A DNA stretch of 64,000 nucleotides. Source: Pascua guehoae (taxonomy: Eukaryota; Basidiomycota; Tremellomycetes; Trichosporonales; Trichosporonaceae). Below are positions 34,945 through 43,897 of this stretch, piece after piece. The stretch spans positions 1,227,494-1,291,493 of the forward strand of contig BCJX01000008.1 in the NCBI GenBank assembly GCA_001600415.1, written 5' to 3'. The position numbers and the translations under genes were made by a program. Under the pieces are notes generated by a model that had not been told where the DNA came from, did not search any database, and was given only the letters and a program-made list of their open reading frames with translations. The number at the start of each line of letters is the position of its first letter. Position 1 is the first letter of the stretch.

Positions 34945-36192
34945 GCACAGTTTCGGAGCAAGGTTGGTTGACGGCTACTATCGAATGCTGACCACTACCC
35001 AGCAGTGAGGCGTATAATGTCGAGTCAGGCCGCTCGGTGGCATACGAGAAAGTAAGAGAACATGAGAAAACGACATCATTGATGAGAGTGAAGAATGTGG
35101 GTAAAGGTACAGCCAAACGCCCGAGAAATGAAGACAAACAGTACCATAGATACTTGAAACAATGCCAAGCTAGCCAATGCTGCAGGAGGGAGTGCCCGTG
35201 GGAGCAACAGCAACACTTAGTGGGGCAGCCACTAGCGGACGAAGAATGGAACCTGCGGCGCCAACCACTGTATCTATGCTGGGCCAGTGGAGTCATTGGG
35301 ATGCTTGCTGGGTGGGTGGGTCCTTGCTGCGCGGGTGGGTTCCTTGCATTTCGCTGCTGGCTGCAGAGACGAAAAGCCAGTATGGTTGGTTCGTTGGTGG
35401 TTGGCGGAAACAGAATCTGAATCGGAGAGCTCCCGTTAGCCACCTGGCCGTGCTTTCATTCAGTCCCTACATACACCACGGACCACATGTGAGTAACTGT
35501 AAACGTCGACGATACACAGGCGGCAACCATCTCCAGTAGCGAGACAAGTGTCCACGAACGACGGGTGGGTACAAGCGCGGCTGGACCGGAGACGTGGCCG
35601 AGGCCCGCTTGGCAGCACCTCCGAGGACGATGACGCCCTTAGTCTCACGGTGTCTGGTCCCCTGCATACACAGCAATGTTTCCCATGCAACGTCGATTTG
35701 GCCGTTTCAGAACCCCCGTTTAACCCGCAAGCTGTGCATGTCGCACGAGCGGCCGCGGCTTGCGCAGGTTCTCTCAACGTACCCTACGGACCGTGCCGTC
35801 CGTTTCCGTGTAGGCGCTGCAGTCTGTTCTGTTACATCGTGCGGTACACTCTGTCGCGTGAGCAGCATGGCAGCAGAAGCAAAGTGGGCATGGCCATAGC
35901 TGTGCTTTGTGAAACGTGCAAAACGTATGGGGGGTCCGGGGGGGGAGCGAGCACTGCTGCCAGGTTTGTTGTGAATCGTTGTGCCTGGACCCCTTGCAAC
36001 CCCACCACAGCCATGGACAGCCATTTGAGGGGGGATGCAAACAACGTCTCAACAAGCTGTGGCCCGGTCCTGGAAGGCAATGCACGGCTGTACGGCGGCT
36101 CCTAGCAGCAAAGGTACACAAGTCGATACATCTATTGGTTACAGGTGTGGGGTCTGGTCTGGTCTACTCTACTGTCCGTTCTGTACATGGAT
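34945..36192. other. intergenic between convergent genes
   Basis: 3' flanks of the cysteine-rich peptide gene and the secreted-protein gene. No supported coding frame or RNA gene; GGTGGGTGGG-type tracts occur around 35306-35340. Confidence 0.45.
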
Positions 36193-36725
36193 TTACGCTG
36201 GGGATGGTCAGCCATAGCCACGGGCGGTGACGTTTTTCACACAAGCCACGGCAACTCACTCGTCCACCAGGTACCCTCCTCGTCCTCGTAGAACTCGATG
36301 GCGTAGCTGGACGCCTCGGGGTCGGCGTTATACCGTCCGCCGGCGTGGTGGTACCCCTGTGCGTCCTTTTCCACCAAGCAGTCGTCGATGACCGTGAACA
36401 GTGCCTTTTCGCATTCGGCAGCACTGATGCGGTGGCCGGGGGCGGGCATGACCGTGTACCGCACATAGTCCTCCTCCCAGATCCAGCCCTCGTTGATGGC
36501 GTCCGCCTCGGCCTCGGCGCAGATCTCGCTCACGACGTCCTTGAGATCGTCGTACTCGTCCGTGCACAGTCCCTCGGGAAGCGCATAGCTGCCCGTGCAC
36601 TGGAGGGCGACGTGGGCGGGTTTGGGGTGCAGGAATTTGTGCACCAGCGAGGTGTGGTCGACCGACTCGTTTTCCACGGGCCACAACGAGGCGGCGAACG
36701 AGAGCGCAAGCGAAGCGATCCTCAT
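36193..36725 (-). CDS. small secreted protein (unrecognised, effector-like composition)
   Basis: The main exon runs from the Met at 36725 with a signal peptide (MRIASLALSFAASLWP). The mature part is acidic and has five Cys: CTG, LCTDE, EICAE, ECEKAL and DDCL. The end GGRYNADP...SYAIEFYEDEEG and the pattern ISAAECEKALFTVIDDC recall small secreted fungal proteins of the Hce2/KP4-like or glycan-binding (Y3-like) type; that resemblance is weak. At the 3' end a GTGAGT donor (36256) and a CTGACCATCCCCAG acceptor would add a tiny last exon ending at 36193. Without splicing, the frame stops at 36237 (163 aa). An ambiguous base (N) lies 22 bp upstream of the start. Function unknown. Confidence 0.7.
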
Positions 36726-39515
36726 CGGGGCGAGCGAGTTGGGGGGNGGGTGGGTGTGGGGTAGGATGTGGAGGTGGAGGTGGAGGGCCAAGGTGCACGG
36801 ACGGTAAGGGAGTTGGCGTCGTGCGATAAGGAAAGCCGAGATAGTTGTTGATGTTCAAGTGTTGGAGATGGAGTAGTTGGGGGTGCAAGCTAGGTTGCAA
36901 GCTCGGTGCGTGGGAGGAAGAGTGTCTTGCAGTGTGGAATGCGAGTCGGGGGGGGGGGGGGGATGAGTTTACAAGAGAGATGCAGAGGTGGCCTTTTATC
37001 TATGGATGGTGACAATGGTGACGTCTGATCGAGATTTGTTTTTGATTCCGCAAGCACCGCCTGGGTGGGGGGAGGATGCGTTTCAGCGACACCGCCTGGG
37101 GTGGGGAGAGGTTTCACTTGGTCGCCGCGGCAAGTGGCAGTGCGTTTTCAAACGTTTCATCCCCCTCACCTTCCGCAACTCCCATTTCGGCTCTGTCCAC
37201 TCATCGTCCAACGTTGCGTCATTGCAGAGATGAGGCGATGCATCGCGATACATCTGAAACCCATCCCGTGCCTGCATGGGGACGACCACAGGCCACCATT
37301 AACAACACGTACTTGTCGGCACTGCCTTTCCAGGAGGACGTTTTGAAAAGAAGGAATAGGAGTGTTTGACAATTAAGAGGCGGTGTCGGCGGTGCAGCAT
37401 TGCTGTCCGCTCACGCGGGGTCGCGTTTCGCGTACCAGGAACAGCTTCCATATTGGCTACTAACTGCGACACAGGAGACGTAGAGCGGTGCATGATGATG
37501 CCAGCAAGGAGTTGCTTGACCTTATCGGGCTATCGGGCTCACGTCCCGCAGACGCGCCAAGTCCTAGGCACTTCATCGCGCCCATTGCGCCATGCCGTCC
37601 GTGCCGGTTCATGCCCCGCCGCATCCGCCACAAAGCGTCACTGTCCATGCCAGCGTTCTCCAACCTTCCTATCCCACTACACAGTCATTTGCCAGAGCTG
37701 AGGGAAACGAAGGGGATATGATTCAGATGTGCGCGGAATGTACCTGATAAGGAGTCTCCCACAGCCCTCGAAAGGCCGCGATTGCAACGATGACTGAAAC
37801 GGACCACGAAGGAGGACCTGATGGCGGTGACGACGATGATGACCGTGTAGGAGAACTCGTAACAGACATTTGCGCTTGGCACCGCTCAGCGGTGCCACCT
37901 GGGACAGGTACAGCGAAGGGGACGTGTGGAGGTCGCCATTAATGCGGCTACATCGCAACAACCCAGCTCCTCCCTCCCACTACAACTGCGTGTGGTACTT
38001 CCCGTGCTCCCTCAAGCCGCATGACGGCAAGGCTCGCCCCATATTGTCGTCAGACGCATTCCACGCCATCAGAGGACATGTTACCGACAAACGCAACACC
38101 GTACAGGGGCACCGGAAAGTATTGAGACTGCCACGTTGAGCATGGACACTCTCTACATCAATCCGTTGGTACCAGTAAGAAGCTGCTCATCAGGGTAACC
38201 TCTACCATATCGTAATGTCCACCATGCACATCAACGACTACAGCCACCAGACAAGGGTAGGAGATGGACTTGCTGTACCAGACCCTGCATGCGTGCGACT
38301 GAGCTCAACGGGGCAGTCTCATTACTTTCCGGTCGCACCTGCATCAGCGTTCCACGCCTGGCCTCCTGATCGCCCGCCCCACCATTCTCCCGGAGCCTCC
38401 CTCTCTCTCCGGGTACTGGGTGATCAAACGCAATGGGGTGTTCCACTGACCCAAAATCGGATGCTCACATAACTCTCTGCCATTCCGTGCTCACGTGTTA
38501 CAACCGTAACCTTCCGAACCCAGACTTGGCGTCGCACGCGTCCCAGACTCGTGCCAGGTGGCCACCACACTTGGGCGAACGCCCTCGTCTCCGAATCAAG
38601 TACTAAGTTTATTGGTATTGCTAGTCGCACCCGAAAGATATCGACTGCCGTGTAAGCTTAACTTAGGGTGAAGTTAGGTGAAGTTACTGGCAGAGTTACG
38701 TTGGGCGTAAGACATGTTATGCATGGCACTGCACTAACAGGAGGACGGGATGGGTATGGAAAGGCATGTGGTTGTTCCAGAGTAAGTGTGAACGCGTTGC
38801 GAGGCATGAACGGAGGCCCCCTAGAGATTGCATCCGGGCAAGCCCAACTCGTCATGGCTGCTGAGTCAAATTGGCCCACCACTTACCACGACGACTGCGG
38901 CATGTCCTGCGGCAATCGGAGGTTGCCGCCAGCGGACCGCCGGTAATTATACATCCATGCCCATGTGAATCGTGGTGAAAGCCGCTTTCCGGCCTGGCCG
39001 CGGGCGGGCAGAGGCGAGTGGCGCAGCCGCTGCACTGGGCCTCATCACATGAGAAGGTCACTCATACCTTTGGAGCCGACGTTTGGCTTGGCACAGGGCA
39101 AATAACAGCAGCTTCATCACTCAGCATTGTGAGCTAATCATGCGCCGCATACCGCCCACCTGCTCAGGCGGCCCTCATACTCATCCCTCCCTCCCACCCT
39201 CCCAAACCCATGCTGGATAAACTCCCGGCAAGTGTGGGTAGGGTATCTAGCCATCACCGTTCCTGCTAAGCATTCCATCCCAGAGCGGGGATCCCACGGG
39301 GGTATGTGGGGCCTGCTGTGCTGGGCGTCTGAACTATGCGGCTCTACGGGGGCTCGCTCTCAACTGCGATCAAAATGGCTCCGCCACCCGACGCATCTCA
39401 CCGGCAGGTGTCGCATCTCGCCGCCAACTGTCGCAGCAATCCATCCATGAAATAAATCCATTGTCGGGGTCTGTCAAGCCGGATGCCGGGGGCGAGATGC
39501 ACAAAACTCGAGCTC
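36726..39515. other. 2.8-kb intergenic region, no gene seen
   Basis: The longest gene-free stretch in the window. It holds an N at 36747, a G run at about 36949-36962, and GTGAAGTTA direct repeats at about 38670-38690. Many short frames exist on both strands but none has splice continuity or domain character. An unrecognised non-coding RNA cannot be excluded. Confidence 0.45.
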
Positions 39516-41395
39516 ATGTCGGGTCAGTCGAGCGCTCATCTCTCAAACAAGACGTTCGGTAACATGGCCACCATTCCATACGAGGGCAAGCCGGCTGACG
39601 ACGTCCACCTCGAGGATGTCCGGAGCCGTGAGGAGGGCAAGCACAATGAAGAGTCGAATGCTCTCCCACTCGACCCGGCCGACGACAAGCGTGTCCGGCG
39701 CAAGATTGACCTCGTGGTGATGCCCCTCATCTGCTTTATTTACGCGCTCAACTTTGTGAGTAACTCGTGGTGGGGACTGGGTGGGGCCGTGTGGCAGAGA
39801 AGATGCCTGAGGAATTTAGTCCGTGTGCCCAACAGCTAACCATTAGCTCGACAAGACGGCGCTCACGTATGCTTCGGTCATGGGCCTGTTCGCGGACACC
39901 AAGATCAACGGGGACCAGTTTAGCTGGGTCGCCTCGATCTACTGTGAGTTGATAGCTCTGGCCAAAGGAAGGGAATGAAATAAAATAAATCATATTAACC
40001 CCCAGACTTTGGCTACCTCGCTGGGACATTCCCCATGGTATACGGGCTGCAGCGTCTGCCTGTCGCCAAATTGACATCGTTCAACATTGTCGCGTGGGGC
40101 ATTGCGGTCACCTGCACAGCGGCCTGCAACAACTACGCTGGACTCTTGGGGCTCCGCTTGTGAGTTTGGGCGCGACGATTTTCCCTCACTGACAATTAGC
40201 CTCCTGGGCATCTTTGAATCCGGCATGGTGCCAGCGATCATGCTCCTGGTGGCCGAGTGGTACAAGCCGCGCGAGCAGGGCACGCGCACGGGTATCTGGG
40301 GCTCGATGACGTCGTGGGGCTGCATTCTCGGCGGCGGGGTGGCGTACGCCCTCGCCGAGCGCCAGACGGCTGGCACGCTCAAGCTCGCCGGCTGGCGGAT
40401 TGTCTACATCTGGCTCGGCGCCATGACCATCTTTGCCGGCATCTTATTCCTCCTCTTCATCCCGGACTCGATTGAAAAAGCCTGGTTTCTCAATGACCAC
40501 GACAAGCAGATTGCCCACCGCCGCACGCTCGAGAACAAGCAGCACATTGGTGAAAAGGAGTGGAAGTGGTACCAGGTCCGCGAGGTTGCAAAGGACCCGC
40601 AGGTGAGTCGGACTCACAGTGGCCAGCTGGCTGACGCGCCCAGGTCTGGATTCTCGCTCTCATCACCCTCTGCTCAAACATTCCCACTGGCGGTCTTGTA
40701 AAGTAGGTCAACCTGAAACTGCCCCAGGTTGCAGCCACTAACCCACATAGCTTCTTCGCCCTCATCGTGCAGGGAATCGGATACACCCCGTCCCAGACAC
40801 TGCTTCTCACCATGGCAAACGCCTCCCTTGGCGTCGCGACCATGTTCTGGATGTGGGCTGGCGACAAGGCCCGCTGCCGTACCCTTGTGAGCGGCACCGG
40901 AGTCGCCATTGGAATCATTGGTGCTGTCCTGCTCTGGGCCCTTCCGCTTGAGAAGAGGGAGGCTCGTCTCGTCGGCTTCTACCTGTGTATCTGGAGCAGC
41001 ATTGCCACGTACATTGTCACCGCCATGGTCACGACCAACATTGCGGGCCGTACCAAGAAATCCATCGTCTCGGGCGGCTACGTCGCGCTCCTCTGCATCG
41101 GCAACCTCATCGGCCCCCAGACCTTCCGCGCAAAGAACGCACCCGTGTACGCACCCGCCCTGCTCACCATTGTCATCCTCACGTCCGTCAACGTGGGCCT
41201 TCTCGTCCTCCTCTTTGTCTACTATCGTGCTCAGAACGCAAAGCGCGACAGGCTGCACGGCAAGCCCCAGTCCATTACAAAGGACGAATGGGTCGACCTT
41301 ACTGACAGGTGAGCGTTTGAAAAGCTCTCTCTCTCTCTCTCTCGTGCGCGCCACTAATAGACAGGGAGAACCCCGAGTACCGCTACGTGTACTAG
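39516..41395 (+). CDS. MFS permease, anion:cation symporter (Dal5/allantoate) family
   Basis: Seven exons (39516-39755, 39847-39943, 40006-40159, 40200-40602, 40644-40702, 40751-41308, 41365-41395) give 513 aa. The hydrophilic N-terminus leads into DKRVRRKIDLVVMPLICFIY, typical of the family. LDKTALTYASVMGL (TM2 region), GIFESGMVPAIMLLVAEWYK with REQGTRTGIW after it, and AMVTTNIAGRTKKSIV are ACS-family signatures. The C-terminus ENPEYRYVY matches the family's NxxFRY-type end. Substrates in this family include allantoate, ureidosuccinate, nicotinate, biotin and pantothenate; none can be assigned here. Met17 (39564) is an alternative start. A (CT)n tract lies in the last intron. It is paralogous to the permease at 61884. 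Confidence 0.93.
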
Positions 41396-42079
41396 GAGGA
41401 CGGCAGTAAGGTTCAAGGGCGGGACGGAAGACACGCGGGTTATTGCGGAAGAGGGACAGTCTGTCGTAGAATGGGAGGGGAATAGAGCATATCAGCTTTT
41501 TGGTATTCGGGTGGTCTCACAGCTAGTAAAAAATGAATCATGACGGAGGAACAGTGGCAATAAGCAGAGCGGTCATCGCATGACTACCACGAGATTGTGG
41601 CTATTGGACGTTTACACGCACCGCATTACGCTTTGGGCTGTCAAGGCTGGATATTGGGATGGGGATTGCTTCAGCTTCAGCCTTGCGGCTGATAAAAACA
41701 CGAAGCCTGCTCCACCGTTTGTGTGGGGAAGGCATCCGGTTTGAATGCCAAGCAGCAACCGTCAAGGCCGCGAGCGCTACCAACGCGCGAATGTCTTTGT
41801 GTCCCATCTGGTGCCTTTGCACTTATTAACATTTACATGTACCCTATGTGGTTATCCAGACGGGGCTCTTCTCTTCACCTTGACCTACTTCACCACTCTC
41901 ATCTGGAACGTCACCTTTGTATCTCGGGACGCTGCGATGTTGGATGGCCCGCCTCTACGGGCGTACCCGCTGGCAAGCTCTTGTCCAGCTTTTGCACCTT
42001 ACTCTTGCAGTCAGTTTGGTGGGAGTCGTCTCTGTGCTTGCCAATGGCAGCAGCACCAGTGAGAGGCATCTATAGAACA
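41396..42079. other. intergenic, no gene seen
   Basis: 3' flank of the permease gene and 5' flank of the tRNA-Ala-like gene. No coding frame supported. Confidence 0.5.
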
Positions 42080-42167
42080 GGGCGTGTAGCTCAGTGGTTG
42101 AGCGTCCGTTTTGCATCGACATCTCGAACAATACTGAAGGCCTGGCGTTCAATCCGCCACTCGTCCA
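42080..42167 (+). tRNA. tRNA-Ala (anticodon TGC), intron-containing, possibly degenerate
   Basis: The 5' half GGGCGTGTAGCTCAGTGGTT and the T arm TGGCG-TTCAATC-CGCCA are typical of tRNA-Ala. The anticodon loop reads TTTGCAT, so the anticodon is TGC. A 16-nt intron (42117-42132) after position 37 leaves a 72-nt mature RNA with discriminator A. Two stem mismatches, U6-U67 in the acceptor and C29-U41 in the anticodon stem, are unusual. A TCTTTT run follows as terminator. It could be a decaying copy rather than a working tRNA. Confidence 0.6.
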
Positions 42168-42279
42168 TCTTTTGCTTATCCTGCTTGCTACCACCCCATC
42201 CGAAACGCGGCATTGCTGGTAGTCTGTGGCCTGCGGTTAACCGACGCTGCTGAGACCCAACTAACCTTGGAATTTGACC

Positions 42280-42507
42280 CTAGCAGCATTTGCAGAGGCA
42301 ACGCGCCTTGGGCCAGGAACACTTCTTCAGCCCGACGTAGTCCGTCGAGAACTTCTTTCTGCAGAATGACTGGCACTGGCCTGGCGTGGGCCAATAGCGG
42401 CAGGGGCCTCGGAGGACGGTCCGTTCTTCGAGTTTGACTGGGGCTGGGTCGGGGGTCGGTGTCGCGAGTGCCAGGCCGGCAACGATGAGGAGGGTAAAGA
42501 GCTTCAT
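42280..42507 (-). CDS. small secreted cysteine-rich peptide, CS-alpha-beta (defensin-like), paralogue
   Basis: Single exon, 75 aa. A signal peptide (MKLFTLLIVAGLALA) is followed by a short Pro/Glu-rich propeptide ending in LEER (residue 29). The Cys-rich core has Cys at 36, 45, 49, 63, 70, 72, 74 and 75. The spacing C-x8-C-x3-C-x13-C-x6-C-x-C-x-CC is identical to that of the peptide at 34699, while most other residues differ. Shared non-Cys positions include GPC, the WP before the fifth Cys, and basic residues. The CxxxC/CxC signature fits the CS-alpha-beta fold; an antimicrobial or inter-cell role is inference. The start is fixed by the signal peptide. The nearby tRNA-Ala is on the opposite strand, 112 bp from the stop. 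Confidence 0.85.
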   Translation of the reverse strand: MKLFTLLIVAGLALATPTPDPAPVKLEERTVLRGPCRYWPTPGQCQSFCRKKFSTDYVGLKKCSWPKARCLCKCC

Positions 42508-42620
42508 GGTTGAGATCTTTTCGGTGTGGGAGGACTTTGTTGGTGAGGTGTGGAAATGGTGAGGGCCAGAGAGGTAAGTGAAGGGTCTGGGGCACAAGTA
42601 GATGGTGGTTTCTACCCCAT

Positions 42621-42626
42621 CTTATA
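42621..42626 (-). promoter_or_regulatory. TATA box of the paralogous peptide gene
   Basis: TATAAG on the minus strand, 119 bp upstream of the start codon, matching the position of the TATA box in the paralogue. Confidence 0.55.
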
Positions 42627-42703
42627 TCCTCACGAGGGGCTAGTCAAAGCAATGAGGGGCGCCAGATAAACAGCCCAGAAGCAAAGAGTTTCTTCCAAGA
42701 CGT

Positions 42704-42831
42704 ATGGCCATTTCTCACCATGTTGGTCATTTGCACAGCATTCGCTGTTCTTCGACATCATGTGAGCATTCTGTCCCCACTAAGTGAGCGTTCCGGACGG
42801 GATATGATGACCGCGTCAGGTCAGCTGGTGT
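42704..42831 (-). promoter_or_regulatory. conserved promoter blocks of the second cysteine-rich peptide gene
   Basis: On the minus strand, in order: ACACCAGCTGACC (42831-42819), GGAACGCTC (42794-42786), CTCACATGATG (42766-42756) and GAAATGGCCAT (42714-42704). The order matches the 34.4-kb promoter, and the 28- and 52-nt spacings between the last three blocks are identical. Confidence 0.75.
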
Positions 42832-43049
42832 TCATAGTCTGTTAGTCTGATCGGGTCGGCCAAGACGGAGATCAGTAACAATAATGAAGCGGTCTCGGTA
42901 CCGCGCTGCCCGCGCTGCAGCGTCATGTCACATTTGTGACCCTAACGAGTCTCACCCTGGTGATTACTTAGAGCCCCTCGCTCTGGCGTTACGTCCCTCT
43001 TCATGACGCGTCTCCCCACACACCTTTCGCACATCCTCCGCACTCAAAA

Positions 43050-43174
43050 AGGTCACGACGGGGATCGAACCCGCGATCTCCTGATAACTTTGAATCGACA
43101 AGAGGGATTGGATGGAACACCTCGTGTGTCTCAAGTCTTCGTAGTCAGACGCCGTACCATTTGGCCACGCGACC
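43050..43174 (-). tRNA. tRNA-Arg (anticodon ACG) with 53-nt intron
   Basis: Minus strand. The acceptor stem GGTCGCG pairs with CGTGACC (one G-U). The anticodon stem TCTGA/TCAGG encloses CTACGAA, so the anticodon is ACG (inosine-modified in the mature tRNA). The T arm is GCGGG-TTCGATC-CCCGT. A 53-nt intron interrupts after position 37 and leaves 72 nt. T residues follow at 43049-43046 as a short terminator. Confidence 0.88.
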
Positions 43175-43897
43175 GGTGGATGTTGGTCGTGCGCTGAGGA
43201 CAAGGGGCGCCAGGAGGCTGTGGGGATGGGAATGAGGTGAGAGGGAGGGGTGAGGGGACTGAGATGTTCGAGTTTGATGAGCAGAGAGACGATGCCAACA
43301 GCAGCCGGAATCGTGTCCCACGTGCAGTTACCCAGAAGTGTCAGTGTGATACCGCTCAATCGGGCTCCTTGAGAGCCAGCACGCCGTGCGGTGTCAACTC
43401 CACTGAGAACAATGGGCCTCGACATGTCGTAGTGGTGTTGGTGTGCATTGGGGCAATGCGATTCATCATGTCGTTCGAGCATTGAGCAACTGGCAACTCG
43501 AACGGAAGCAAAACAGGCTGCGGATATATGGATATGCGGATATGCGGATAGAAAATGGAAACACCACACTCAGGGTCAAGTCACATTATCCAGTCGTGGT
43601 GCTTTTGTTCCTCTGCGCGTCATTTTCATCAGCCTTCTATCAACACTCTGTCTCTTGTTCCAACGCTTCTTGCCTTTCTACCATAACGACCTAACTCTGG
43701 ATCCGCCGCGCGTAGAACAATAGAAACAGACGACAAAGCAGCATCAACGCATATCTCGAGCCTATAAAGACAAGCACAGGGCATACAACTCGTCTCGTCG
43801 TTCATCTTGTCACTCTTGTCACCCTCTTGCCTTTCTCCCCAACCCCTCTCCCCTCCTCCCCTCTTCCCACCCCCCAGCAAGCACCATTGGAGCCTTA
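43175..43897. promoter_or_regulatory. intergenic, upstream region of the Dicer gene
   Basis: No helicase-like coding sequence is present here, which bears on the Dicer start. The last ~100 bp are strongly pyrimidine-rich (CTCTTGTCACCCTCTTGCC and similar), typical of a fungal core promoter/5' UTR. A GGATAT repeat lies near 43521-43548. Confidence 0.55.

Noticed and set aside
42964..43569. 201-aa minus-strand frame
   Set aside because: It runs through the tRNA-Arg gene and its intron, and has no domain character.
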